A stretch of DNA of 64,000 nucleotides from Actinomycetales bacterium (GTDB lineage Bacteria; Actinomycetota; Actinomycetes; Actinomycetales; Dermatophilaceae), in contig JADJVX010000011.1 of NCBI GenBank assembly GCA_016710385.1, forward strand, positions 1-64,000, written 5' to 3'. The translations under genes were made by a program, and so were the position numbers. Of the stretch, positions 6,568 through 14,948 are shown piece after piece. A model generated the notes under the pieces. The model saw only the letters and a list, made by a program, of their open reading frames with translations. It searched no databases and had not been told where the DNA came from. The first letter of the stretch is position 1. Each line of letters opens with the position of its first letter.

Positions 6568-9348
6568 ATGGAGTACGACTTCTTCGTCAGCTATGCGTCA
6601 GAAGATGACGCCCGGGCGCTCGAGCTTGTCGATTCTCTTCGGCAGAGCGGCTATCGGTGCTTCTATGATCGCGCGGGGATCCCCGGCGGGGCTCAGTCCT
6701 ACCGTGGCGTGCTCGCGGACGCCATCTGCGATGCGGAGACGATCCTCGTCCTGCTTTCCCCCCACAGCCAGGCGTCGCTTGAGGTCCGAGATGAAGTGCA
6801 ACTGGCGACCAATCACGGGCGCCGCAAGGCTGCCGTAAGCCTGCCAGGGGAGGTCACATTCACCAGCCGAGCCCTTGAGCTGCTGTTGACCTCGGTGCAA
6901 GTCATCACTTGGGGTGACCGCGCGGTGGCCGATGTGGTCTCCGACGTCGGTGCCCAACGCACACTCAACCAGCTACGTTCGCAGTTGGGCGATTATGCGT
7001 CCATCACCGACAAGATGCGCCTGGACTTTGCGGGGATCTTCGTCGCAGTCGAGGCCGACCAGCGCGAAGAGGCCGCTCGCCACGTGGCCGAAGTCACGCG
7101 GTCGCTGCTCTCGGACCTATGGCACGAGTACCGCCCCGCTGACATCCCGCCGCCGGACAGGATCGAGCACCTCATCAAAGGGTGCCGAGATCATTTCGAG
7201 ACCTCCGAAATGACCAAGGCATTTACCCGTGTTCAGGGCCTCCTGGCCGCCGCAGGTCTAAAGGTCCCAACCCTAGACAGCATCCGAGAGTGCCTTGAGC
7301 AGTTGGTTCGGGTGCTGAGCTTCTTGCGCTCGCGGCGGCATATCGATGCCGACATCGCCCCGGAGCTGCGCGCGGATGCGAACTTCCTGTCGGGGCTGCT
7401 GCTGGCAGCGGGCTGGATCGTGGGCGAGGAAATCGTGCCGTCCCCGGATACTGTGTACCTACTGGGCGAGAAGCCCACGGTGGCGGGGAAGCGCTACCTC
7501 GAGGTCGTGCTCGGTCGAGATCCACGGAGCATCCACGCGCTCGCAGCCACTGCTGCGGGGGGCATCCTGCGGCCGACTGACGGGCCAGCCACCACCCGCT
7601 TTCTCGTGTGTGGAGAAGGCCCCGATGAGGTCGGCGAGGAATGGCCAGTGCTTTCCTTGGCGACATTCGTGGACCGCCTCACCGGGTTTTCTAATGGATG
7701 GCCACCAGAAATCGAGCTGCGGCGAGATCGTGGTGCGGAGAGTCTAGCCCGGCGTCAGAACGCCTTTATCTACGGGGCGACACGCACAGGCAAGACCGCA
7801 TTGCTCGGGCATCTGTCCCGGGGTGACTGGCCCGACCGGCCGCGCTACACGGCATACATCGACTTGGCAGTGGGAGCTCAGTCCGATCCGTTGACCCGCT
7901 TCCAAGAAAGCCTTGAAGGGCACTTCCCCGAACACGTTAGGTCCCGCAGCGCTGAGTTAGCGTCCTACCTCGTCCGTCATGGGTGGCTCCTCCTCTTGGT
8001 TGATGCCATCGAGCTGCTTGCGCTGGTGAAAGACCCGGCAGCGAACGCGCGCGGATTGGCCCAACTTTGTTCCTTCCTCAGCGCCCGGTCGGCCGTCTTC
8101 CTCGCAGGGCGTGACGCGCCGCTTCGTGACTCGCCCGCAATCCGCGAGTTCTTCCTGGGCGAGCACAGCGGGACTGACACTCTGACCAAACAACTTGATG
8201 CCAGGGGCGTTGACGTCGCGGATCTGCCCGCATTTGTCATGCACCGCACGCGCCGGCAGCGCCTGACCCCCACCCAGGTGCGCACTCCGGCCGACCGGCT
8301 TCATACCTACCTAGACCAGGCGGCTTGGGACAACCAGGAGGACTGCGCCGCTGCCGCGCTGCGGGAGATCGTGGGGAGCGCGGATCTCCGGTCGTTGGTG
8401 GCAGAACTACCTCCCATGGACGCGACATCCATCGAACTCGCAGCGGCAGGTCGCCGGGCGGGTGCGACAGCGGGCATGGCCGTCGAGCGCGGATGGGGGA
8501 CTCGACTCGGGGACACCAGGAGTGGATGGGAATTTCGAGCGGCGCTCGACTACGTGCGGACCGCGGTCTCCGGGGTTGCTGAGAGTCACTGGGATTTCGT
8601 CGGGGTCAGCGATGCGACGCGCAGGTTCGTGCGCCAACTGTCCTTCGTTGGAGAGTGGGATCTGGGCCGCGCCTATCGGATCTCCCTCGTCGGCCCTCCT
8701 GGGCAGACCTTGGCGATCCACCATGGCGGGCCGATGCGCCTTGCCCAGCGTCCTTGTACGACCGTTGAATACACCGAGTTTCTGCGGTCCGGCCGCACCG
8801 GAACCGATGCCGCCGAGTTGGTGGAGCCCTTCCATGATCGACTGCCCGAACGGTACTTCGCCGACCCGGCTCGAGGTGAGCACCCTGCGGTGGGGGTGTC
8901 CTGGTTCGGTGCCAAGGCGTGCGCAGATTGGCTCGGAGCCCGATTGCCATCGTCCCTGGAATGGGAAGTCGCCGCTCGCGGGTGGGACGGGGCCATGTAT
9001 CCGTGGGGAGACACCGTGACAGGAGTGCAGGTGCGCTGCGCAGAAACCTCCGCGGGTCGTCCCCTGCTTGACTATGTGACGTGGCGCGAGGCGATGCGCA
9101 CCAATGATGTAGCGCCGATGTCTGCAAGTCCGTCTCGCCCAGGACTGTCGAACGTCAATGCATGGGGATGTCTGGACCTCGTCGGTAATGTCTGGGAATG
9201 GACGAGCACGGCCTCGGGCCCATATCGGGCTATTGCTGGCGGCTCGTACGATAACCCGTTGCGGGCGTGCACGCTGTATAGTCGGTCACTTGCTGCGGCC
9301 ACTACGCGCAGCAACGCGGTGGGTTTCAGGGTGGCGTGGTCGACGTGA
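6568..9348 (+). CDS. TIR-NTPase-FGE-fold receptor-like defence protein
   Basis: Three parts are visible in 926 residues. The N-terminal TIR domain (1-130) starts EYDFFVSYASEDD and has a candidate catalytic glutamate E76 in VRDEVQ. A middle region carries a P-loop, GATRTGKT, at about 403-410, and a Walker B-like WLLLLVDAIELL about 70 residues later. The C-terminal part, from about 702, is an FGE-sulfatase/C-type-lectin-like domain: HPAVGVSWFGAKACADWL, RLPSSLEWEVAARG, DLVGNVWEW, then AGGSY and NAVGFRVA. The layout is that of NLR-like bacterial immune receptors: effector, switch, sensor. FGE enzymes use cysteines and an RGGSW segment that is altered here, so a binding role is more likely than sulfatase maturation. 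ATG 6568 is preferred over GTG 6541 because GGAAGGGAG lies just upstream. Confidence 0.75.
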   Translation: MEYDFFVSYASEDDARALELVDSLRQSGYRCFYDRAGIPGGAQSYRGVLADAICDAETILVLLSPHSQASLEVRDEVQLATNHGRRKAAVSLPGEVTFTSRALELLLTSVQVITWGDRAVADVVSDVGAQRTLNQLRSQLGDYASITDKMRLDFAGIFVAVEADQREEAARHVAEVTRSLLSDLWHEYRPADIPPPDRIEHLIKGCRDHFETSEMTKAFTRVQGLLAAAGLKVPTLDSIRECLEQLVRVLSFLRSRRHIDADIAPELRADANFLSGLLLAAGWIVGEEIVPSPDTVYLLGEKPTVAGKRYLEVVLGRDPRSIHALAATAAGGILRPTDGPATTRFLVCGEGPDEVGEEWPVLSLATFVDRLTGFSNGWPPEIELRRDRGAESLARRQNAFIYGATRTGKTALLGHLSRGDWPDRPRYTAYIDLAVGAQSDPLTRFQESLEGHFPEHVRSRSAELASYLVRHGWLLLLVDAIELLALVKDPAANARGLAQLCSFLSARSAVFLAGRDAPLRDSPAIREFFLGEHSGTDTLTKQLDARGVDVADLPAFVMHRTRRQRLTPTQVRTPADRLHTYLDQAAWDNQEDCAAAALREIVGSADLRSLVAELPPMDATSIELAAAGRRAGATAGMAVERGWGTRLGDTRSGWEFRAALDYVRTAVSGVAESHWDFVGVSDATRRFVRQLSFVGEWDLGRAYRISLVGPPGQTLAIHHGGPMRLAQRPCTTVEYTEFLRSGRTGTDAAELVEPFHDRLPERYFADPARGEHPAVGVSWFGAKACADWLGARLPSSLEWEVAARGWDGAMYPWGDTVTGVQVRCAETSAGRPLLDYVTWREAMRTNDVAPMSASPSRPGLSNVNAWGCLDLVGNVWEWTSTASGPYRAIAGGSYDNPLRACTLYSRSLAAATTRSNAVGFRVAWST

Positions 9349-9653
9349 AGCAAATGCGCGGCAAGATGGTCGGGCGAGTCTTTCTTGGTGGCGGCCAAGA
9401 AGGCCAAGCCAGCCTTTATAGGATCGAACACCTGGACACGGGGCAAGTTTATGTTTGCGATTACATTGAGATCGCATCCGATGGCTTTCGGACGCTCGTG
9501 GAGGGAGAGGACGTGTGGTTCACCCCGAGTCCCGATAGAGAAGGATGGGCGACTTATGTCGTTCCTTTGAGGAATCTCTCGGTCCTGCGCCTCTTGGGGT
9601 TGCCGGAGCCGCCTGAACGGCCAGAAGAGCCGTTCTTGAAACTTTGGATGTGA
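9336..9653 (+). CDS. Small unknown protein coupled to the TIR-FGE gene
   Basis: A 105-residue protein starts at GTG 9336, inside the last codons of the TIR-FGE gene; ATG 9354 is an alternative start. Its sequence is rich in beta-forming residues (GRVFLGG, VYVCDYIEIA, VWFTPSPDREGWATYVVPL) and ends with a proline-rich tail, PEPPERPEEP. The middle recalls small barrel (OB/SH3-like) folds, but I do not recognise the family and see no active-site motif. Overlap with the receptor gene suggests co-expression and a possible accessory or regulatory role. Confidence 0.55.
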   Translation: MVDVKQMRGKMVGRVFLGGGQEGQASLYRIEHLDTGQVYVCDYIEIASDGFRTLVEGEDVWFTPSPDREGWATYVVPLRNLSVLRLLGLPEPPERPEEPFLKLWM

Positions 9654-9674
9654 CACTCAAACTCAGGAGAGACC

Positions 9675-10184
9675 TTGATAGAATACCGAGTCCGCCGCGA
9701 AGAGGATCTTGAGGCCTGCGGAGAAGTCTTGACTCAGGTTCACGCACAGGATGGGTACCCAGTTGAGGGGGTTGCTGACCCGGTGGGGTGGCTCAGCGGC
9801 GTGGGCATGCTCGCGGCCTTCGTCGCGAGCGATGAGGACGAGGTTCTCGGGCACGTTGCTCTCATGACGCCCTCAGCGGGCGAGACCGCCACCCTGCGCG
9901 CGCTGCTCGGTCATAATCCGCCCGACGACGCGGTCATGTTGTGCCGCCTGTTTGTGCATCCGCGGCACCGAAACTCCGGCATCGCTGAACGGCTTGTGGA
10001 GACGGCCCGCTCTGTGACCAAGTCGCAGTTTCTTGAGGTGCTTGAGAAGGATGTCGCAGCCATTCGACTGTATGAACGGTTGGGGTGGACTCTCGTCGGC
10101 ACGAGCAGCCATGGGTACGGTGACGATGAGACGATGCTGAGCTACTGGTACAAAGCGCCAGCGCGAATGTCCGAGTGGCCGTAG
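9675..10184 (+). CDS. GNAT-family N-acetyltransferase
   Basis: The 169-residue product shows the GNAT order: an N-terminal strand-helix (EYRVRREEDLEACGEVL), then LCRLFVHPRHRNSGIAERLV, which holds the strand 4 to acetyl-CoA loop region (R/Q-x-x-G-x-A variant RNSGIA), and the late AAIRLYERLGWTLVGT motif. It would transfer an acetyl group from acetyl-CoA to an amine; the substrate cannot be told. The start is TTG 9675, with AGGAGA eight bases upstream. It lies 21 bases after the small protein and may be the last gene of the TIR-FGE unit, either as cargo or as a modifying partner. Confidence 0.8.
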   Translation: MIEYRVRREEDLEACGEVLTQVHAQDGYPVEGVADPVGWLSGVGMLAAFVASDEDEVLGHVALMTPSAGETATLRALLGHNPPDDAVMLCRLFVHPRHRNSGIAERLVETARSVTKSQFLEVLEKDVAAIRLYERLGWTLVGTSSHGYGDDETMLSYWYKAPARMSEWP

Positions 10185-10273
10185 GGTGGCCTTGCGGTGC
10201 CCATTTCCGTCGCAACTTCTTCCCTCGATTGCAGCCCAGTGTCGGCGTGCAGACTGTGGTGCACTAGTCCGAG

Positions 10274-11344
10274 TTACGATCCGAGGGTTGCCAGCATGGC
10301 GGTCGCCCGGTCCTTCCACGGGCTTTCACCCGCGGGCGCGAGGCAACGGCCCAACACCAGCTCGGCAGCCTTGCGCAGCTCGTGGGATGCGAGGATGGTT
10401 GCCAGGTTGGTTTCGATGTGATCCACCAGCCGCCGCTTGATGCCGACGTCCGAGACGTGCATATCGCAAGCAACGGCCAGGGCGTCCTCGAGCGAGAGCC
10501 GGAACAGGCTGTGCACGAGACGACGAGACAACGCCACGTCATCGCTATCGCCGGCCACGTCGATGATCTCGGCCAGGAAGTCGTGAGCAGGGGGCCGCTG
10601 CCGGTAGAGCCGATCCAACAGCTCGACGGACAGTCGGGCGACGCCCTGCTCGCTGCTGCGCACCAGCGACAGGGTCGAATCCTCGTCGAGGCCGTCGCGG
10701 TGCGCCAGGGCGGTGATGGCTGCCTTCCGCAGCCGCTTGTCCTCGAACTCGTCCAACGCCACTTCCCGTGCGATGTGCAGGTCGTGGGCGGTGAGTGAGT
10801 CGGGGTTGCCCAGCAGGGATGCCAGCGACTCCCGACGGGCGCGGCTCGTGAGGGCCTGTATGCCGTGCACGAAGACCTTGGCGAGCTCTCGCCGGAGCAC
10901 CGCAGAGAAGGTCGCGTCGTCGAACTGAACGATGGTGAAGGAGTAGGTGCGCTCCAGTTCCCGCATGGTGTCCGCTAGGCGCGGATCAATGGGCTGCGAG
11001 ACGGCAGCGGCCGGATCCGGTCGGTCTGCTTCTGCCGCGAGGTAGCTGCGGTAGGTATCCGTGAGGCACAGGATCACGAATGGGGTGCCATCATCCACGG
11101 CCTGGCGCAATTCAGTGGTCCAGGACACTTCGCCGTACTGACGGACGACCACGAAGACGACCACGTCGGCTGCCGCAACGGATCGCGCGGAGTTGGCTCG
11201 CCAGGAGGCCGAGGCGTTATTGAGATAGAAGATGTCGCCGGACAGGAAGTGCCACGGGTCGGCGCCCAAGGCCGTTGCGACAGTGGCGAACTCGGAGACG
11301 ACAACGCTGGTGTCGGCAGCCCCGCAGAGCATGATTGTCAACAT
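10274..11344 (-). CDS. TIR-like protein with helical (HEAT-like) repeats
   Basis: The predicted start is MLTIMLCGAADTS at 11344, giving 356 residues. Residues 1-150 alternate hydrophobic strands and helices (ADVVVFVVVRQYGEVSWTTE, then a DGTPFVILCLTDTY strand), the order seen in TIR-like domains, in which the WTTEL glutamate would be the catalytic position. From about residue 160 to the end the protein is a series of short amphipathic helices (RESLASLLGNPDSL, DKRLRKAAITALAHRD, VARLSVELLDRLY), resembling HEAT-type repeats. A TIR-like effector fused to a protein-binding solenoid is therefore plausible; enzymatic activity is unproven. It is the distal gene of a leftward group of five. Confidence 0.45.
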   Translation of the reverse strand: MLTIMLCGAADTSVVVSEFATVATALGADPWHFLSGDIFYLNNASASWRANSARSVAAADVVVFVVVRQYGEVSWTTELRQAVDDGTPFVILCLTDTYRSYLAAEADRPDPAAAVSQPIDPRLADTMRELERTYSFTIVQFDDATFSAVLRRELAKVFVHGIQALTSRARRESLASLLGNPDSLTAHDLHIAREVALDEFEDKRLRKAAITALAHRDGLDEDSTLSLVRSSEQGVARLSVELLDRLYRQRPPAHDFLAEIIDVAGDSDDVALSRRLVHSLFRLSLEDALAVACDMHVSDVGIKRRLVDHIETNLATILASHELRKAAELVLGRCLAPAGESPWKDRATAMLATLGS

Positions 11345-11373
11345 CTCAGTCCCATCACTCTGCCGGTGCCAGG

Positions 11374-11412
11374 GAGGTCCGCGAGGGAAGTCCGCGAGGG
11401 AAGTCTGCGAGG
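11374..11412. repeat. Three 13-base direct repeats upstream of the TIR-like gene
   Basis: Copies of GA(A/G)GTC(C/T)GCGAGG run head to tail at 11374, 11387 and 11400, in the 104-base gap between two leftward genes and about 30 bases upstream of the TIR-like start. Iteron-like spacing suggests a regulator site; chance expansion is also possible. Confidence 0.45.
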
Positions 11413-11448
11413 ACATTCTGCCTCAGGGACAATCACCGACTGTCAGGA

Positions 11449-12225
11449 TCACTTCACCTCGACCCAGAAGGTGCCCGGCCTATCGACGGCATGGAGCATG
11501 ATTGCCCGCATCCGCAGCGGGATGTCCTGGACATAGGGGATGACGGTCGCATCCCACCCACAAAGGTCGGCCAGCACGCCCCGGGCCACCTCGAGGTGAT
11601 CACCGCGAAGCAGTGCCCACCGGTCGAGGTAGGCCATCGCGCGGTCGTGGCCGGCGGAGTTCTGGACGAACTGTGACGCCTTGAGCTTGACCTGAGTGAC
11701 GAACATCCGCCCGACAGCGTCGACATTGGCCGCAGTTGGCGGTCGCCGGGCTGCCCGCAGCATCTCCTCCAACAGGTCTGCTGGGATGGGAGGCGGGCCG
11801 AGTGCGATGGTGCCCGCAGGCGCCACTCGGCGGGCAGCGGAGCCGCGCAGGAATCCTGCCAGCGCGGTCACCCCTGGGGCGCTCAGCCGCTCGTCGCCGT
11901 CGCCGAGGGGGTAGAGGCCCACGTCGGTCTCGGCGTGCACGCTGCGCAGGCTGACGATGATCGGGGCATTCGCCCCGTCGCCACCGCACCAGACCCCGTC
12001 CGGGCGGGAGGCGTCCTCCCCGACCCAAGTCCATCCCGCGGGCACCAGCCGGGGCAGTTCGGGGTATTGGCGAGGGCGGAGGGTGGCCATGGCTGCTTCC
12101 AGGTCCACGGCCGCCTGCGCCAGAGGTGCCGGCATCAGGATGTGCAACCCAGATCCGAGGACTCCAGGTGCGGTCCCAGTGGCGGCGGGCGGCTGCTGAG
12201 CCCGCGGGCGATGGAACAGCCCCAT
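11449..12225 (-). CDS. Unknown protein of the conflict-system operon (258 residues)
   Basis: This gene starts at ATG 12225 inside TAATG, so it is translationally coupled to the gene before it. The N-terminus is disordered and proline/alanine-rich. A globular part from about residue 30 has helix-rich segments (APLAQAAVDLEAAMATL), then a strand-rich middle (GWTWVGEDASRPDGVWCGGDG) and a helical C-terminal half. No transmembrane segment, signal peptide or catalytic motif is visible. I do not recognise the family. Coupling to the upstream unknown gene and to the sigma-like gene suggests these proteins act together, possibly as a complex. Confidence 0.6.
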   Translation of the reverse strand: MGLFHRPRAQQPPAATGTAPGVLGSGLHILMPAPLAQAAVDLEAAMATLRPRQYPELPRLVPAGWTWVGEDASRPDGVWCGGDGANAPIIVSLRSVHAETDVGLYPLGDGDERLSAPGVTALAGFLRGSAARRVAPAGTIALGPPPIPADLLEEMLRAARRPPTAANVDAVGRMFVTQVKLKASQFVQNSAGHDRAMAYLDRWALLRGDHLEVARGVLADLCGWDATVIPYVQDIPLRMRAIMLHAVDRPGTFWVEVK

Positions 12226-12938
12226 TAGCCGGCCCTGCGGTGCATCGCGCTCGGGCCAGGGCCCGGATCGGAGGCGCTCGCCTGAATCGGGATCGGTAGG
12301 GGTGTTGGGAAGGAGGACCCAACATCATGGACAAGGTCATCGACATTCTGATCGCGCTCATCATGTTCCACGGCTGAGCGAGCCCAACCAGTGTGGCCCG
12401 TCGGGTAATCCCCGGCGGGCCACCCGTCTGTCGCGGACGCGCCGAGCTGCCGAAGGCCCGTCAGCTCCCACAGCTCTAGCCCCGAGGTCGCCTCGTCACA
12501 GCCGCCGAAAGCGGCCATGTGCTCGGCCAGGTCCCCCAAGTGGGGGACAAGCTCCACCACACACGTGTATGCCGTCCGTTGCAGGTGCAGCGGCGAAGTC
12601 CAGGCATGTGGGAGGCAGACCGCCCACACCGCAGCCCAGCGGACGAGACCGTCGTCCGCGGTGATCGTGTCGTCCACCAGCCAGACCGAGCCGCCCACGC
12701 CGCTCTGATTGAGCTGGGCTACTGCCTCCAGCAGCAGGGGGGTGCACGGCATACCTCGCCTGAGGCAGTGGCTGATCCGCGTCTGGGTCGCATCGACCGT
12801 GACGAGGATGCCGTCGGTCGTCACCCAGGCCGCTCCGGGTTCCAGGGTCTCGACGCCCCTGCCGGCTGCCTCCCACACCTGCACGACAGCCTGGGCCGCA
12901 GCCCCGCGGTCCATGAAGTCCCCGCCAGCGCTGGTCAT
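12225..12938 (-). CDS. Unknown protein of the conflict-system operon (237 residues)
   Basis: The start is ATG 12938, overlapping the sigma-like gene stop (ATGA); the stop overlaps the next start (TAATG). Residues 1-180 look globular with alternating strands and helices (AAWVTTDGILVTVDATQTR, GGSVWLVDDTITADDGLVRW). The last 50 residues or so are low-complexity and proline-rich. In that tail the codon third positions are unusually AT-rich for this genome. On the opposite strand the same DNA carries a tiny well-formed gene and a hairpin (12327-12423), so the tail may be evolving under another constraint. The family is not recognised. Confidence 0.55.
   Translation of the reverse strand: MTSAGGDFMDRGAAAQAVVQVWEAAGRGVETLEPGAAWVTTDGILVTVDATQTRISHCLRRGMPCTPLLLEAVAQLNQSGVGGSVWLVDDTITADDGLVRWAAVWAVCLPHAWTSPLHLQRTAYTCVVELVPHLGDLAEHMAAFGGCDEATSGLELWELTGLRQLGASATDGWPAGDYPTGHTGWARSAVEHDERDQNVDDLVHDVGSSFPTPLPIPIQASASDPGPGPSAMHRRAG
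12327..12377 (+). CDS. Possible 16-residue hydrophobic peptide gene
   Basis: ATG 12327 to TGA 12377 encodes MDKVIDILIALIMFHG. A strong ribosome binding site, AAGGAGGA (12310-12317), lies ten bases upstream, exactly in the loop of a GTTGGG/CCCAAC hairpin (12304-12323). A two-tier stem-loop follows 15 bases after the stop. Nearly every codon ends in G or C, unlike the opposite-strand reading of the same bases. Together these look like a minimal expression unit for an amphipathic or membrane-active peptide, or a leader peptide. It lies antisense to the 3' end of another gene, so chance remains possible. Confidence 0.4.
   Translation: MDKVIDILIALIMFHG
12393..12423 (+). terminator. Two-tier stem-loop after the 16-residue peptide
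   Basis: GTGGCCCG (12393-12400) pairs with CGGGCCAC (12416-12423), and an inner CGGG/CCCG pairs across a short TAATC loop. The structure is strong but has no T-run, as is usual for GC-rich actinomycetes. It lies inside the coding region of the leftward gene. Confidence 0.45.
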
Positions 12939-13864
12939 GCTGACAGCCGTAGGTCGGCGTCGAGATCGTGCAGCGCAGCGTGAATCTCGCGCGAGTCTGC
13001 AATCTCCTGGCGGTATCCGACTGCGGCAGCAGCCACGCGCAGAGCATCGGCGGGGCTCATTCCCTCGCGACGTGCCGCTGCGTACCGTTCGCGGAGCCAG
13101 GCAGCCATCAGAGCGGACTCGAGGTCCTCGCTGGCGGCCGGGAAGTCCGAGTCCACCGTCGTCGCGATCTGGCAAACGACGAGGGGGTGGTGGATGTGCT
13201 CCCGCACCCACCCCGCACCGAGAGTGGCAGTGGCGACGCGCAGCACATAGGTGACGTCGGCACGGATTTCGTCGCGGGTGGCTTCAGAGTCCGGTCGGTT
13301 GACGAGGTCGACCTTGGTCTTCTCGGCGGCCCACCCGAGCAGCGGCCAGGATGCGCTGGCCCGCCCGGCCTTGTGGGCGTAGTGCTGCATCAGCCGGAAC
13401 AGCGTGACCAACCAGTCCGCCCGGTCTGGGTCCAGCGCCCGCAGCCGCTCGATCACGCGCGCGGCGGGACCGTCCTCGCGTCCTGGCTTTGCGTCCAAAC
13501 CGAGTCGTACGCGGTGCTCCCGCTGCCGGTCGGTGAGCAGCCGGGTGATGGCGCGGTAGGCATAGCGCGCCGGGTCGCGTGGCTGCACCGTGCTGCCTGC
13601 TCCGACCTCGCGCAACTTCGCGTATGCCGTGACCAGGACGTCGTGGAAGACGTCAAGGCACCCGACCGCCTCGCATTCGTCCCTCGCCGTGGATGACCGC
13701 AACCGAATGTCTGCATAGGGCGCGGTCCGGGTCGGACATCGAGTGCCGCGCACCCGGATGTGGAGGTCGTGCCGGATTGACGCGGTCGCTTGCCACACCA
13801 GGGCGGCGAGGTCCTCCCAGGACACCCTCGGGCCGATCGTCGATTGCGCTGCACCCAGATCCAT
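12935..13864 (-). CDS. Sigma-70-like or helix-rich regulatory protein
   Basis: The product has 309 residues. The segment FHDVLVTAYAKLRE followed by DPARYAYRAITRLLTDRQREHR resembles the region 2 helix pair of ECF sigma factors, where a helix holding D-x-x-Q/H is followed by a helix contacting the -10 element. The C-terminal half is also helical but lacks an obvious region 4 helix-turn-helix. It could be a diverged sigma factor, an anti-sigma-like partner, or only a look-alike. It is the first gene of a coupled trio (ATGA, then TAATG). Upstream lie 2.5 copies of a 19-base direct repeat, a candidate control site. Confidence 0.45.
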   Translation of the reverse strand: MDLGAAQSTIGPRVSWEDLAALVWQATASIRHDLHIRVRGTRCPTRTAPYADIRLRSSTARDECEAVGCLDVFHDVLVTAYAKLREVGAGSTVQPRDPARYAYRAITRLLTDRQREHRVRLGLDAKPGREDGPAARVIERLRALDPDRADWLVTLFRLMQHYAHKAGRASASWPLLGWAAEKTKVDLVNRPDSEATRDEIRADVTYVLRVATATLGAGWVREHIHHPLVVCQIATTVDSDFPAASEDLESALMAAWLRERYAAARREGMSPADALRVAAAAVGYRQEIADSREIHAALHDLDADLRLSA

Positions 13865-13946
13865 GAAGCGACGCTAAGAACGATATGTCCGAGGGCTCCC
13901 CTTTCACCCCAAAGGTTGCAGTGAACTTGCAGTGCAGAATGCTCTG

Positions 13947-13994
13947 CTGCCCGCCATTGCGAAGCCTGCCCGCCACTGCGAAGACTGCCCGCCA
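13947..13994. repeat. 19-base direct repeats upstream of the sigma-like gene
   Basis: CTGCCCGCCA(T/C)TGCGAAG recurs at 13947 and 13966, with a half copy at 13985, so the period is 19 bases. The repeats occupy the only gap (133 bases) between the sigma-like gene and the next leftward gene, where the promoter of the trio should be. Confidence 0.5.
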
Positions 13995-13997
13995 GAG

Positions 13998-14948
13998 TCA
14001 GGCCTCGTCGCTCCATTCCCATCGCAGTCCGTAGACGCGGCCGAGGGTCATGTCCTCATAAGAGGCCTTGAGCACGGGGTTGGCATGCGGATCGAGCATG
14101 ACCCCCGAGGGGGTGTCCAACTCCGCGACCGGAGCGGGAACGCCGTCCAGGCGCCACACCCGGGTGGCCACACTCGGTGACCCAAAGTTGACCTCGGTGC
14201 TGAACACCCGGCATACCCGTTCGGGGAGCATGACCGACATGGGGTGGAGCAGCCGCCGCGACGGAGCTTGCGATTGGAACGAGTAGGTGGCCGACTCGCC
14301 GGCGAGGAAGGTGCGGGTGAGCCGCAGCGACACCTGCCAGGTCACCTGATAGGGGCGTTCGACAGATACGAGTTCGGCGTCGCCCCAAGCGCGGAATGCG
14401 GGGTCGGCGTCGGGGCCTGCGCCCGGGAAACTGATGCGCTCGGTGATGTGGGTGAGGTAGGGGGAGACCACGCGTATCGTGTGCGTGCTGCGGGTGATCG
14501 GACGGCCGCTGCGCAGGTCGGTGTAGGCGTGCAGAGAAGTGAGCAGCCACTCGGGCGGAGGAGCCGTCGGGTCCTTGGCCGGCGGGCCGGCGAGCGACTC
14601 GGCGACCCGACGGTTGGCGTCGGCGAGGCGGGCCCACGCAGTGCGCTCGGCGACCTTCATCGTCAGCGCTGCCCGGGCCATGCGCGCCGTGAGTGTCGGT
14701 CGGTCCTCGGTGCGGATGCTGCAGCCGGCGAGGAAGACCATGTGCAGGTCCGGTGGCAGACTCTCCGCGTGGTGCAACAGCCCGGAGACCAGGGCACGGC
14801 GTCGGTCCTCTCCGGGTGCGCGTTGGTCGAGGGCGAGGGCCCTGGTCAGGGCCGGCCCCGCGGCGTCCGCGCGTCCGGGTTGTTGTATGCCGCGTCGGGC
14901 CTGCAACGCCGACAACTCACGGATCAACTGGTCGATGGTCGAATTCAC
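13998..14948 (-). CDS. Helix-turn-helix protein with beta-rich C-terminal domain
   Basis: GTG 14948 is preferred because AGGGA lies at proper distance upstream (14953-14957); the product has 316 residues. Residues 40-115 follow a pattern common in actinobacterial regulators: a helical bundle ending in a turn-helix like TMKVAERTAWARLADANRRVAESL's core (KVAERTAWARLADANRR), where the last helix would contact DNA. From about residue 130 it switches to strand-rich sequence with WLLTSLHAYTDL and many beta pairs. No enzyme motif is seen. It is divergently arranged from the gene at 15034 with an 85-base gap, so it may control both directions. Confidence 0.5.
   Translation of the reverse strand: MNSTIDQLIRELSALQARRGIQQPGRADAAGPALTRALALDQRAPGEDRRRALVSGLLHHAESLPPDLHMVFLAGCSIRTEDRPTLTARMARAALTMKVAERTAWARLADANRRVAESLAGPPAKDPTAPPPEWLLTSLHAYTDLRSGRPITRSTHTIRVVSPYLTHITERISFPGAGPDADPAFRAWGDAELVSVERPYQVTWQVSLRLTRTFLAGESATYSFQSQAPSRRLLHPMSVMLPERVCRVFSTEVNFGSPSVATRVWRLDGVPAPVAELDTPSGVMLDPHANPVLKASYEDMTLGRVYGLRWEWSDEA

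Noticed and set aside
1..9348. cas1, cas2, cas6 or cas10 near the arrays
   Set aside because: No sequence with their motifs (for example, GGDD) is present; they must lie outside the window or elsewhere.
6568..9348. Diversity-generating retroelement based on the FGE-type domain
   Set aside because: No reverse transcriptase gene or template repeat is visible nearby.
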